A DNA stretch of 64,000 nucleotides from Chitinophagales bacterium. Lineage in GTDB: Bacteria; Bacteroidota; Bacteroidia; Chitinophagales; Chitinophagaceae. The position numbers and the translations under genes were made by a program. Shown piece by piece: positions 8,601 through 18,387 of this stretch. Numbering within the stretch: position 1 is the stretch's first letter; every line of letters begins with the position of its first letter. The stretch is from NCBI GenBank assembly GCA_015655015.1, contig JAATFV010000154.1:20457-84456 (forward strand). The letters are read 5' to 3'. The notes beneath the pieces are model-generated. The model saw only the letters and a program-made list of their open reading frames with translations, was not told the origin of the DNA and ran no database searches.

Positions 8601-10250
8601 AGCCACGAATTCAGAACTCCCTTGTCGCTGATATTGACCCCACTGGATAAGATCATTAAGAATACGGATGACCCGGGGCGGAAAGCCCAGTTCCACCTCA
8701 TTCACCGCAATGCAAGACGTCTGCTGAACATGGTCAATCAATTGCTGGACTTCCGCAAACTGGAAGTGCAGGAGCTGCGGCTGAATGCCGGCAAAGGAGA
8801 TATCGTGAAGTTTATCAGGGATCTTTCTTTCTCTTTCGCCGACATAGCCGAGAAGAAAAACATCGGATTTTCCTTTACGACGACCCTACCCTCATTTTGT
8901 ACTTCTTTCGATCACGATAAGCTGGAAAGGATCCTTTTCAATCTGCTTTCCAATGCTTTTAAATTTACGCATGAACATGGCCGGGTATCTGTAGCACTCG
9001 ATCTGCTGTCATCTGATACACACGCAGGTCAGCCCGTTCTAAATGCATCCGTGCCGATCACATCCTCAGCTCACATCACACAGGCCATACCAGGCGTCTC
9101 AGGCCCGGACATTCCCACAGTCCCCGTCCTCCACAAATCTGCGCTTCTCCTGCAGCTCACCGTAAAAGACACCGGCATCGGCATGGAGAAAGACCGGCAG
9201 GAGAAAATATTCGAACGCTTCTTCCAGAATGAAATCCCCGGCTCGATGGTCAACCAGGGCAGCGGTATCGGACTGGCGATTACCAAAGAATTTGTGAAAC
9301 TCCACAACGGCTCCATCCGCGTAGAAAGCGAACCGGGGCAGGGGAGTAGCTTCATCGTATTATTGCCGGTCATGGACCTCGGCCCGGCTACAGATCCTGG
9401 TATAATTATGGCGTCCGACCCGGCTGTCGACACTGTTGCCGCCACAAAAAAAATCCCCCGCCCACCGGCCGTCACTACCAAAAAGCCCATCGTATTACTG
9501 GTAGAGGACAACGAAGACTTTCGGTTCTACCTAAAGGATAACCTGAAAGAATTTTTCACGATCGTAGAGGCCTCCGACGGTAAGGAAGGGTGGCAGAAGA
9601 CCCTGGCAGCACATCCGCAACTGGTGGTCAGCGATATCAGCATGCCGGAAATGAATGGCATCGACCTCTGCCGGAAGATAAAAGACGACCGCCGCACTTC
9701 TTTTATCCCCGTCATCCTGCTCACGGCGCTCATCGGCGAAGAACAGCAGCTGAAAGGCCTGGAGACCGGCGCCAATGATTATATGACCAAACCTTTTAAT
9801 TTCGAGATCCTCCTTTCCAAGATCCGCAACCTGCTTACTCAGCAGGAGACAGCCCGCAAAACATATCAGAAACAGGTGGAAGCCAGCCCCACCACCGTCA
9901 AGGCCGAGTCTCCGGATGAGAAATTCATCCGGCAGGCATTGGACCTGGTAGAGAAGCACATCGCCAACCCCGAATTCTCCGTAGAGGAAATGAGCCGCGA
10001 ATTATTCCTGAGCCGGGTAGCCCTCTATAAAAAACTCTTCCACCTTACCGGCAAAACCCCCATCGAATTCATCCGGTCCATCCGCCTGAAAAGAGCCGCC
10101 CAGCTGCTGGAAAAAAATCAGTTCACCGTCGCCGAGATCGCCTACGAAGTCGGTTTCAACAACCCCAAATATTTCTCCCGCTACTTTAAGGCCGAATTCG
10201 GCGTCCTCCCCTCCGCCTACCAGCGATCTGCCAGTCATCCGGGCTCTTAA
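5667..10250 (+). CDS. Hybrid two-component system sensor (propeller repeats, Y_Y_Y, HisKA, HATPase, receiver, AraC HTH)
   Basis: Repeated IWVGT/LWIGT propeller blades, NVSHEFRTPLSLILTPLDKI H-box, GSGIGLAITKEFVKLHNGSI, VLLVEDNEDFR receiver, C-terminal AraC HTH (FTVAEIAYEVGFNNPKYFSRYFKAEFG). Confidence 0.95.
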   Translation: MLPAPTILTNSLKLQATSFRHPLIRIRLAANNLRLAVFIRLAANSLHLASFIRLTAGSLLLAAILLPLNLAAQYNRYRFSRLDISKGLSHNEVNCIFKDEIGFLWFGTMSGLNRYDGYSFKVFKHDLRDSSSINDDLIIRIWQGPGHKLWISAGKGLTIYDPLTEKFDRYPQRFLHSIHIDSDSITDIGNDRLGNYWFIATGKGAGLYKYDPAQLSAQPILHREGDPSTPHSNQLRSIASDSLGNWWIIYADGILEKMDGRTNKIVYSSAAIQKNFPGESLDYRLYIDDQNDCWVYTAGKPGGLLYFHPSTGNCLRIRKDSGRHSLNNNLVTGIVQDDKGIIWIATDHGGINLLDKKDSSIHYLLAHDDDDKSLSQNSINTLYKDNTGIIWVGTFKKGASYYHEDILKFPLYRHQPSNPNSLSYDDVNRFVEDEKGNLWIGTNGGGLIYFNRAMGKYMQYTHNPADPRSLSNDVIVSLCLDHEQRLWIGTYYGGLDCFDGKIFHHYRHNESDSNSIGDDRIWEIKEDSRGRLWIGTLAAGLDLFDRKRNVFIHYRPLGPIPSNVTAPSNATAPAFDTTASSGFHADPSTIKSVSTNGFRSPAASASPDTSGTSPSVRSGYISELMEDRQGNLWIGTAIGIDVLEAATGKFRHYGNQVNNPSSLSNDNVISILQDSRGLIWVGTREGLDLFDSKNRSFTTFRTGDGLPDNTILTILEDNDRHLWLSTPNGLSNMIVSADTHTGQHVYRFKNYDESHGLQGREFNENAALKTREGELIFGGANGFNIFDPQKLRNSPRRPELILTDLQVFNKSVGIGEKLNGHIILPRSITESREITLRYNENVFSIGFAVLDFLNAEKVKYAYILEGFNKDWLVSDDKTRKAVYTNLDPGNYTFKVRTANDDGSWNGQVLELGIKILPPFWKTPLAYILYVLLFVGILILARRMILQRAHRRFALEQERKEAQRLHDLDRMKIRFFTNVSHEFRTPLSLILTPLDKIIKNTDDPGRKAQFHLIHRNARRLLNMVNQLLDFRKLEVQELRLNAGKGDIVKFIRDLSFSFADIAEKKNIGFSFTTTLPSFCTSFDHDKLERILFNLLSNAFKFTHEHGRVSVALDLLSSDTHAGQPVLNASVPITSSAHITQAIPGVSGPDIPTVPVLHKSALLLQLTVKDTGIGMEKDRQEKIFERFFQNEIPGSMVNQGSGIGLAITKEFVKLHNGSIRVESEPGQGSSFIVLLPVMDLGPATDPGIIMASDPAVDTVAATKKIPRPPAVTTKKPIVLLVEDNEDFRFYLKDNLKEFFTIVEASDGKEGWQKTLAAHPQLVVSDISMPEMNGIDLCRKIKDDRRTSFIPVILLTALIGEEQQLKGLETGANDYMTKPFNFEILLSKIRNLLTQQETARKTYQKQVEASPTTVKAESPDEKFIRQALDLVEKHIANPEFSVEEMSRELFLSRVALYKKLFHLTGKTPIEFIRSIRLKRAAQLLEKNQFTVAEIAYEVGFNNPKYFSRYFKAEFGVLPSAYQRSASHPGS
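5742..5858 (+). repeat. 39-bp tandem repeat x3, in frame within the 5' end of the HTCS gene
   Basis: ATCCGGCTGGCAGC... units start at 5742, 5781 and 5820 (exact 39-nt period), encoding IRLAANNLRLAVF / IRLAANSLHLASF / IRLTAGSLLLAAI. Confidence 0.9.
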
Positions 10251-10253
10251 CCA

Positions 10254-10346
10254 TTCAGGCTCATAGCGATTAGCTTATAACCTCAAGCCGATACAACTGT
10301 ACAATAGCTGGCCTGCAGTCATTAGCCTGCAGCTCATTCGAACAGC
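10254..10346. repeat. Degenerate GCTxGCAGC-type repeat block downstream of HTCS
   Basis: ATTAGCTTATAACCTCAAGCC...AATAGCTGGCCTGCAGTCATTAGCCTGCAGCTCATT resembles the repeats at 5690-5858 and 22186-22430. Confidence 0.55.
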
Positions 10347-10418
10347 TCATTTCCCCCAATCGCTTAACATTTTATACCCATCCCCCCGTTTTAGTTAACA
10401 TTTGGATACCTACACATA

Positions 10419-10426
10419 TACATTTG
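10419..10426 (+). promoter_or_regulatory. Candidate Bacteroidota -7 element (TACATTTG) upstream of GH31
   Basis: Matches TAnnTTTG; a clear TTTG -33 box at standard spacing was not found. Confidence 0.35.
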
Positions 10427-10527
10427 GCAACCCTGCATACTAAAGCTTGAGTATAATTTTACAGGATCGGATCATCCGGAAAAAAATCCCCCGGGCTATC
10501 GGAAAACATATTAGAAAATTGATTGCT

Positions 10528-13500
10528 ATGCCGGAAAGAAAATTGCTTTGCCTTAGTCTCTTACTATGCCAGATCTTATGCCTCTATTATTCCCCTTCCC
10601 GGGCCGGATCTTCTTTTGCCTCCATCGGCATCCACCTCGATAGTATTCCTACCCTCACCCTTCCTGCCGAAGGCACAGGCGCCTATAAAGGCACAGGCAC
10701 CTACATCCGTACCGAAGACGGCCTCCTCGTATACCCCGATACTCTCCTTTCCGGGAATACGGCTGCCGTCAAACTCCAGGTGGTGACGGATAATATAATA
10801 CGGGTGACCTCCCATCCGACCCGGGAGACCTCCCCTGGAAAAAGCCTGATCACCATCTACGGATCAGATCCTTCCGCTAAATGGGATATAAGGAACGGGA
10901 ACAACACCGTCGTCCTTACCACCCGCCTCCTGAAAGCAACCGTCACCATCGCCACGGGGGCAGTGAGCTTCACCGATCCGGCAGGTCTTCCCATCCTGTC
11001 CGAAAAAGCGAACGGAGGCCGTAGCTTTGAACCCGCCGTCTTCGACGGGGCGAGTTCTTACCAGATCCGCCAGACCTTTACGACCCGCCCTGACGAAGCC
11101 CTCTATGGCCTGGGCCAGCACCAGGACGGCCTGGCTAATTATAAAGGAAGACAGACCAGCCTGTTCCAGAACAATACGGAAGTAGCAGTCCCTTTTTTGA
11201 TCTCCAATAAGAATTATGGTATTCTCTGGGACAATTACTCGCTCACCTATGTGGGCGATATCCGCCCCTATAAACCGCTGTCGGCCATGAAACTTTTTTC
11301 AAAAGCCGGCGAACAGGGCTGGCTCACGGGCACCTATCGTAACGACCAAGACCATAAAGAAGACGTGACCCTGGAAAAAGCGGAATCCGGCATCAACTAC
11401 GCTTATTTGGGCGATTCCAAAAAGTTTCTGCCCGCCGAATTCAAGCCGGCAAAAGGATCGGTCACCTGGGAAGGCTCCCTGGCTTCCGAATTCACCGGCG
11501 AACACGTATTTCATTGCACCTACGGCGGTTATATTAAAGTATGGATCGATGGAAAATTACTGCTGGACCGCTGGAGACAGGCCTGGAATCCGGGATCGGC
11601 CCTGCTGCCTGTCAACATGGAAAAAGTTAAAATATACCCCGTCAAAATAGAATGGCTGCCCGATGGAGAAGAATCCTATCTCTCCCTGAAATGGCTCGAC
11701 CCGATCCCTCCGGCACAGAAAGATGATTTCAGCTTTTTATCCGAGGCCGGCAAAAGACTGGATTACTATTTCATCTATGGCGGAAATATGGATGAAGTGA
11801 TCGCCGGGTATCGTCATATCACCGGCAAATCGACCATCGCACCCAAATGGGCCATGGGACTCTGGCAGAGCAGGGAACGGTATAAGACACAGGATGAAAT
11901 ACTCAATACGGTAAAAGAATTCAGGACCCGGAAGATCCCGCTCGATAATATTGTACTGGACTGGAGCTACTGGCGGCAGGATGACTGGGGCAGTCAGGAA
12001 TTCGATCCCCGACGCTTCCCCGCACCCGACAGCATGATCCGGGTATTACATAACGACTACCACACTCATTTCATGATCTCCGTATGGCCCAAATTCTATG
12101 AAGGCATCTCTACCTATGACCAGTTCAGCCAGAACAACTGGCTGTACAAAAGAAATATTGCGGATAGCCAGCGCGACTGGATAGGGAAGGGGTATATCTC
12201 TACTTTTTATGATGCCTTCAATAAAGACGCCCGCAAAGGTTTTTGGGATCTCCTCAATAATAAACTGTTCAACAAGGGCATCGATGCCTGGTGGATGGAT
12301 GCCAGCGAACCGGATATCTTATCCAATGTGAGCCCGGAAAAGAGAAAAGAACAAATGACGCCCACCGCAATTGGCCCTGCCGCCGAATATTTAAACGCTT
12401 ATCCTCTGGAAAATACAAAAGGCATTTATGAAGGACAACGGAGCACCCGCCCCGATCAAAGGGTCTTTATCCTTACCCGCTCCGCCTTTGCCGGATCTCA
12501 GCATTATGCGGCGGCCGTATGGAGCGGTGATATCGCTTCCCGCTGGTCGGATATGAAGACACAGATAGCGGCCGGTATCAACTTTTCCCTGTCCGGTATA
12601 CCCTACTGGTCAATGGATATCGGTGGTTTTGCCGTAGAACGCCGTTATGAACATGCACAAGGAGAAGACCTGGAAGAATGGCGCGAACAGATGACAAGAT
12701 GGTACCAGTTTGGGTCCTTCTGCCCCCTATTCCGGGTACACGGTCAATACCCCTACCGGGAAATATATAATGTGGCCCCCGATAATCACCCGGCCTATGC
12801 CAGTATGCTTTATTATGACCGCCTCCGCTATCGTCTCCTCCCATATATCTATTCGCTGACAGGAATGACCTGGTTAAAGGATTATACGATCATGCGGGGC
12901 CTGGTAATGGACTTTGGAAAGGATACAGCAGTCAATAATATTGGTGACCAATACATGCTGGGACCCTCCCTGCTGGTAGCCCCGGTAACGGAATACCACC
13001 AACGCAGCCGGAAAATCTATCTCCCGGCAGGGCAGGACTGGTATGATCTTTATTCCGGGAAATCCTACCCGGGCGGGCAACAGACAGATGCCGACGCACC
13101 TTACGAACGAATACCCGTATTCATCAAAGCAGGCTCCATCCTTCCGGTTGGGCCAGCCCTCTTATACACCAGCGAAAAAATGGCTGATACGATCACCTTG
13201 TTCGTCTACTCCGGTAAGGACGCACGTTTTACCCTGTACGAAGATGAAGGCACGAATTATGACTATGAGAAAGGCGCTTATTCGAATATCCCCCTCACCT
13301 GGGAGGAAAAAACGGGTACCCTGACAGTTGGACAACGCGAAGGACATTTTACCGGGATGATTCAAAAAAGGATCTTCCGGATCATACACATCACAAAAGA
13401 CAGACCGGTAGCCCTGGATTTCGAACGAATGGACCTCGAACAATCTAAAGTCCAGCTCATTCATTACGATGGACGACAAAAATTAATTTCACTTAAATAG
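10528..13500 (+). CDS. GH31 glycoside hydrolase with inserted PA14-like domain (alpha-xylosidase/alpha-glucosidase type)
   Basis: GH31 core: LDNIVLDWSYWRQDDWGSQEFDPRRFPAP and nucleophile region WWMDASEPD; PA14-like insert GEHVFHCTYGGYIKVWIDGKLLLDRWRQAWNPG. The ATG at 10528 (MPERKLLCLSLLLC...) is preferred over the TTG at 10447. Confidence 0.9.
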   Translation: MPERKLLCLSLLLCQILCLYYSPSRAGSSFASIGIHLDSIPTLTLPAEGTGAYKGTGTYIRTEDGLLVYPDTLLSGNTAAVKLQVVTDNIIRVTSHPTRETSPGKSLITIYGSDPSAKWDIRNGNNTVVLTTRLLKATVTIATGAVSFTDPAGLPILSEKANGGRSFEPAVFDGASSYQIRQTFTTRPDEALYGLGQHQDGLANYKGRQTSLFQNNTEVAVPFLISNKNYGILWDNYSLTYVGDIRPYKPLSAMKLFSKAGEQGWLTGTYRNDQDHKEDVTLEKAESGINYAYLGDSKKFLPAEFKPAKGSVTWEGSLASEFTGEHVFHCTYGGYIKVWIDGKLLLDRWRQAWNPGSALLPVNMEKVKIYPVKIEWLPDGEESYLSLKWLDPIPPAQKDDFSFLSEAGKRLDYYFIYGGNMDEVIAGYRHITGKSTIAPKWAMGLWQSRERYKTQDEILNTVKEFRTRKIPLDNIVLDWSYWRQDDWGSQEFDPRRFPAPDSMIRVLHNDYHTHFMISVWPKFYEGISTYDQFSQNNWLYKRNIADSQRDWIGKGYISTFYDAFNKDARKGFWDLLNNKLFNKGIDAWWMDASEPDILSNVSPEKRKEQMTPTAIGPAAEYLNAYPLENTKGIYEGQRSTRPDQRVFILTRSAFAGSQHYAAAVWSGDIASRWSDMKTQIAAGINFSLSGIPYWSMDIGGFAVERRYEHAQGEDLEEWREQMTRWYQFGSFCPLFRVHGQYPYREIYNVAPDNHPAYASMLYYDRLRYRLLPYIYSLTGMTWLKDYTIMRGLVMDFGKDTAVNNIGDQYMLGPSLLVAPVTEYHQRSRKIYLPAGQDWYDLYSGKSYPGGQQTDADAPYERIPVFIKAGSILPVGPALLYTSEKMADTITLFVYSGKDARFTLYEDEGTNYDYEKGAYSNIPLTWEEKTGTLTVGQREGHFTGMIQKRIFRIIHITKDRPVALDFERMDLEQSKVQLIHYDGRQKLISLK

Positions 13501-13556
13501 GTACACGAACACACACAATCTACACCAGCAACTTCAAACCTTTAATTGTTTGCTTT

Positions 13557-16500
13557 ATGAGAAATTTTAAATCCACGGGAAAATGGGGATTGTTCTTACA
13601 CCTCTCCCTTTCCCTCCTGCTCATGACGGCCCGCTCCCACGCACAAGAGACGAATGTCCTCACCGGAACGGTCATCAGTGCAGGAGATGCCAAACCCATC
13701 ACCGGCGTTTCGGTCAGATTGAAGGGCTCCGGCAAAGGAGTCTCCTCGGACGAGAACGGAAAATTTACAATCCATGCAAAAGCCGGCGACGTACTGGAGA
13801 TCAGCAGTGTCGGCTTTGAATCCCAGGAACGCACCATCGGAACGACATTCAACTTCAACTTCACTTTTACTATTTCCCTCATCCGGTCTGTCGGAGGTCT
13901 GGACGAAGTGGTCGTAGTCGGTTACGGCACCCAGAAGAAAAAAGTACTGACAGGGGCCACCGTCCGGGTGGGTGGCGAAGACCTGGAAAAGAACCATAAC
14001 GTCAGCGTAGGCCAATCTCTGCAGGGACAGGCTGCCGGCGTGCAGGTCACTTCCAACTCCGGTCAGCCGGGGGACGCCCTCCGTATCCGGATCCGGGGAG
14101 TGGGCACTAACGGTGACCCCAGCCCCTTATTTGTAGTGGACGGAATGCCCACTACGGATATCACGTACCTCAATCCCGGCGACATCGAATCCATCGATGT
14201 CCTCAAAGACGCCGCTTCCGCCTCCATCTACGGGACACAGGCCGCCAACGGAGTCGTGCTCATCACCACCAAAAAAGGAAAGGCAGGTAGAAGATCCGTC
14301 TCCTTCGACGCTTATTACGGCTGGCAGAATCCCATGAAGAAGCTGGACATGCTCAATGGAAAAGAATACACCATGATCATGAACGAGGCAGGGATCAACT
14401 CAGGTAAGGCCCCCTTCGATAATTCCATTTACCCATTTTCCAACTTTACGACGGCGCAGCTGGATTCGATCGGATCAGGAACGGACTGGCAAAAAGCCAC
14501 CACTATTAAAAATGCCATCACCCAAAGCTATAACCTGGGAATGAGCGGTGGCAACGACCAATCCATTTATTCCAGTTCCCTGGCCTACCAGAAGCAACAG
14601 GGACTACTGGGACTGCCGGGCCGGTCTTATTATGAACGTATTTCCTTCCGGATCAATTCCGAGCACAAACTCTACAAAGATCTCGTCAAAATGGGAGAGA
14701 ACCTTACCTATACCCACAGCAACCAGAGCGGTATCGGTACCGGTAATATTTATGGCAATTCCATCCGGGGATTGCTGAACACCAGCCCCCTTTTCCCGGC
14801 TTACAACTCTGATGGCAGTTACGGCACGTCCAAAAATGCTGAAGAGATCAACCCCGTTGCCGCCATGGACTACCTGAATAACAACAAGACGATCTATGAC
14901 AGGGTATTCGGGAACGTATATGGAGAAGCCACCCTTCTCAAAGGACTGAAATTCCGCACGGATTACGGAATCGACCTCTCCTATAATTCCACCAATACCT
15001 TCACCCCCCTGTATACTCTTTCCTCGGACAACCTTACTACCACTACTACGGCCGGTATGGGACTCTACCGAAATTTTACCTGGAACTGGGACAACACCCT
15101 GACCTACCAGCATTCTTTCGGCGATCACAACCTTACCCTGCTCGCAGGTACGGAAGCCAAGGAATACAGTGGTTTCAACGTGAGCGGCACCAAACAGGAC
15201 CTCATCCTGCCGGACTTTGAAAATGCGGTCATCGATGCCGGTACGAACGCCTTAACTCAAAAGGCCTATGGCACCCGGGTAGAGAGCGCATTGCAGTCTT
15301 ATTTCGGACGGCTCAATTATAACTATAAAGAAAAATACCTGTTAATGGCTTCCATTCGCAGGGATGGATCGACCCGCTTCGGCGCCAACAAACGGTATGG
15401 CGTATTTCCCGCTTTCTCCGCAGGCTGGGTAGCAACCAATGAAGATTTTTTAAAATCCACCGATTGGCTGGGCTTTCTTAAGATCCGTGGAGGCTGGGGA
15501 AAGAATGGCAGCGACCGTATCGGCGATTTTAAATACCTCGCGACTGTGAGCTCCCTTTACCAGGGCTACTATTTCGGCGGAGAAGTTAATACGTCCGTAT
15601 CCGTCGGCACCTCTCCGGATAAGATCCCGAATCCCAACCTGCAATGGGAGGCATCCGAACAGACCGATCTTGGCTTCGATGCTACCGTATTCCAACATCT
15701 GACCATCAACTTTGACGTCTACAATAAAACGACCCGTAACTGGCTGGTAACGGCCCCCATCCCCGCAATCGTGGGCACAGGCGCCCCCACCATCAACGGC
15801 GGCAGCATCGTGAACAAAGGTCTTGAGCTGGCCCTCATCTACCAACGGACCCTGGGAAAACTGACACTGGGCATCGGTGGTAATATCGCGTTCAATAAGA
15901 ACACCGTGCAGCAGGTACCTACGGCCGATAAGATCATCCATGGAGCCACCAACGTACTGTCTTCCAGTACCGAAGAATTCTATCGTATCCAGGATGGCCA
16001 TCCCGTAGGCTATTTCTGGGGCTACAAAACAGCCGGTATCTTCCAGAACCAGGCCCAGGTAAACAGTTATACGGGCAAACAAGGATTGATCCAGCCCGGC
16101 GCCTTACCCGGCGATGTCAGATTTGTCGACCTCAACGGGGACGGAGAGATAGATGTAAACGATAAAACACAGATCGGAAGCCCTCTTCCCACCCAGACCT
16201 TTGGGATCAACCTCACGGCAGCCTATAAGGGCTTTGACCTGGCCATCTATTTCAGCGGGGTAGGAGGTAATCAGATCGTGGACGGAGTAAGGGCTACCGA
16301 CCGCTATTATAATAATTATACCACGGCCGTGCTCAATCGCTGGCATGGAGAAGGGACTTCCAACACTCAGCCCCGCGTTACCTTAGGAAACGAAGCCAAT
16401 AAGAACTGGGGACATTTCTCAGACCTGTACCTGCATAACGGCGCCTTCCTCCGGGTAAAAAGTCTCAATATCGGCTATGACCTGAAAAAAGGGTTATTAA

Positions 16501-16697
16501 AGGAATTGCCGGTGCGCACCCTTCGTTTGTACGCGTCCGCATTGAACCTCTGGACCTTCACCCACTACCGTGGCATCGATCCGGAAGTCGGGTACGGCAA
16601 TACGGAATCCGACGGCAACAACTGGTCCTCCGGTATAGACCTGGGGTATTATCCACAGCCACGGACACTCCTGGTGGGACTTAATGTCGGATTTTAA
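13557..16697 (+). CDS. SusC/RagA-family TonB-dependent receptor (no STN domain)
   Basis: CarboxypepD-reg-like N-terminus, DEVVVVGYGTQKKKVLTGA plug, SusC-type C-terminus. Confidence 0.95.
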   Translation: MRNFKSTGKWGLFLHLSLSLLLMTARSHAQETNVLTGTVISAGDAKPITGVSVRLKGSGKGVSSDENGKFTIHAKAGDVLEISSVGFESQERTIGTTFNFNFTFTISLIRSVGGLDEVVVVGYGTQKKKVLTGATVRVGGEDLEKNHNVSVGQSLQGQAAGVQVTSNSGQPGDALRIRIRGVGTNGDPSPLFVVDGMPTTDITYLNPGDIESIDVLKDAASASIYGTQAANGVVLITTKKGKAGRRSVSFDAYYGWQNPMKKLDMLNGKEYTMIMNEAGINSGKAPFDNSIYPFSNFTTAQLDSIGSGTDWQKATTIKNAITQSYNLGMSGGNDQSIYSSSLAYQKQQGLLGLPGRSYYERISFRINSEHKLYKDLVKMGENLTYTHSNQSGIGTGNIYGNSIRGLLNTSPLFPAYNSDGSYGTSKNAEEINPVAAMDYLNNNKTIYDRVFGNVYGEATLLKGLKFRTDYGIDLSYNSTNTFTPLYTLSSDNLTTTTTAGMGLYRNFTWNWDNTLTYQHSFGDHNLTLLAGTEAKEYSGFNVSGTKQDLILPDFENAVIDAGTNALTQKAYGTRVESALQSYFGRLNYNYKEKYLLMASIRRDGSTRFGANKRYGVFPAFSAGWVATNEDFLKSTDWLGFLKIRGGWGKNGSDRIGDFKYLATVSSLYQGYYFGGEVNTSVSVGTSPDKIPNPNLQWEASEQTDLGFDATVFQHLTINFDVYNKTTRNWLVTAPIPAIVGTGAPTINGGSIVNKGLELALIYQRTLGKLTLGIGGNIAFNKNTVQQVPTADKIIHGATNVLSSSTEEFYRIQDGHPVGYFWGYKTAGIFQNQAQVNSYTGKQGLIQPGALPGDVRFVDLNGDGEIDVNDKTQIGSPLPTQTFGINLTAAYKGFDLAIYFSGVGGNQIVDGVRATDRYYNNYTTAVLNRWHGEGTSNTQPRVTLGNEANKNWGHFSDLYLHNGAFLRVKSLNIGYDLKKGLLKELPVRTLRLYASALNLWTFTHYRGIDPEVGYGNTESDGNNWSSGIDLGYYPQPRTLLVGLNVGF

Positions 16698-16784
16698 CAG
16701 ACTGTGTTCAACACCGGGATTTAACCGGAAGTGCCTGGTATCGGGCTTGAAAAAAAGAATTCAATAACTATAAATTTAATACAA

Positions 16785-18365
16785 GTGAGAACGATCTATT
16801 TTGCCATACTCATCCTCTTACTTGGGAGCTCCTGCAGCAAGAGCTTCCTGGATAAGACCCCCATCGACCAGAAGGTGGAAGAGGACTTTTATAAAACACC
16901 TGACGATGCCTTCCAGGCCCTGGTATCCGCCTACAGTATACTCGATGTGAGCGGCTACGGCAATATCTGGCTGAGCTCCGAGATCACTTCGGACGACTGC
17001 TTCGGCGGCGGCGGTACAGCCGATAATGGTCCCCGGCAATGGGACCAGTTTCAAAAATACAATGACCTGAATACCGACGCCTGGACAAAATATTACCAGG
17101 GTATTTACAGAGCGAATGTATTCCTGCAAAAAGTGGCAGGAGTAGACTTCGGCGCCAACACAGCCCTCAGGGACCGCTATATCGGGGAAGCCTATTTTTT
17201 ACGGGCTTATTTTTATTTCGACCTGGTGCGCATGTTTGAAAATATTCCCCTGCTGGAACAGCCCATCGAAGGCGCCGATTATTATGTTCCCCAGGCTAAT
17301 CCCGATAGCGTATATGCGCTGATCGCCAGTGATCTCAAACAAGCCGTTGCTAAACTAACACCTTCCTCCGTAACCTATCCCAATATCGCTGTCACGGATT
17401 ATGGCCGTGCTACCAAATGGGCGGCAGAAGCCCTTTTAGCCCGGACCTATCTGTATTACACCGGCTACTATAACAAATCCGATCTTGTAGGAGCGTTCTC
17501 TAAACAGGATGCCATTGCAGCCGTGAAAGACGTCGTCGACAACAGCGGTTATGGCCTGGTGTCGGACTATGCCTCCCTCTGGCGCTCTTCGGCTATCACA
17601 GCAGCCGTACCCTTTGCCGGTCAGAATAGTAAAGAAGGGGTATTCGCGATCCAATATTCCTCCCAGGGTTTGGGAAATCAGACCCAGCAAAATGGCAACC
17701 GCGTACAAGTGCTGATTGCCTTACGGGGAACAGTGCCGGCGCCATATTATAAAGGCTGGGGCTTTTGCCCGGTCACTCCCGCCTTATGGGGCCTCTTCGA
17801 ACCGGGAGATACGATCCGCAAAAAAGCTTCCATTATTTCTGTGGCCGATGAAAGTCTTCCTTATACAGCAGCCAGCGATCAGTTCCAGTACACAGGTTAT
17901 TTCTGGAAAAAATATACGCCCATGAACCAGGACAATGCGGATGGTCTGGGAGGAAGCTTCCAGTGGGATAATTTCGACAATTATATGGTCATTCGTTTTG
18001 CAGATGTGCTGCTGATGGGAGCAGAGCTCAATCTTTCGACAGACCTTACTACTGCCCAGAAATATTACGATGCAGTGCGGGACAGAGCTTTCACAGGCGA
18101 TATTACCCATCGTAAGACGCTTACTTCCGATGCCAATGGCCTCAACCTCATCCTGAACGAACGTCGCCTTGAGCTGGCCTTTGAAGGACAACGCTACTGG
18201 GACCTGCTTCGCCAGGGAATCCCCGCGGCCAAACAGGCTATCGATAACCCTACCGGCGATAATTTCAACGTCACCTTTCCGGCAGTGACCCGGGGCTTGT
18301 TCGCGATTCCCGAAACACAGATCAGTCTTTCCAACGGTACGCTCAAACAAAACAATGGATGGTAA
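16785..18365 (+). CDS. SusD/RagB-family lipoprotein
   Basis: Lipobox LLLGSSC, SFLDKTPI, C-terminal LNERRLELAFEGQRYWDLLRQG; GTG start at 16785 preferred over GTG at 16731. Confidence 0.9.
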   Translation: MRTIYFAILILLLGSSCSKSFLDKTPIDQKVEEDFYKTPDDAFQALVSAYSILDVSGYGNIWLSSEITSDDCFGGGGTADNGPRQWDQFQKYNDLNTDAWTKYYQGIYRANVFLQKVAGVDFGANTALRDRYIGEAYFLRAYFYFDLVRMFENIPLLEQPIEGADYYVPQANPDSVYALIASDLKQAVAKLTPSSVTYPNIAVTDYGRATKWAAEALLARTYLYYTGYYNKSDLVGAFSKQDAIAAVKDVVDNSGYGLVSDYASLWRSSAITAAVPFAGQNSKEGVFAIQYSSQGLGNQTQQNGNRVQVLIALRGTVPAPYYKGWGFCPVTPALWGLFEPGDTIRKKASIISVADESLPYTAASDQFQYTGYFWKKYTPMNQDNADGLGGSFQWDNFDNYMVIRFADVLLMGAELNLSTDLTTAQKYYDAVRDRAFTGDITHRKTLTSDANGLNLILNERRLELAFEGQRYWDLLRQGIPAAKQAIDNPTGDNFNVTFPAVTRGLFAIPETQISLSNGTLKQNNGW

Positions 18366-18387
18366 TATTAATTCAATTTATTATAAA

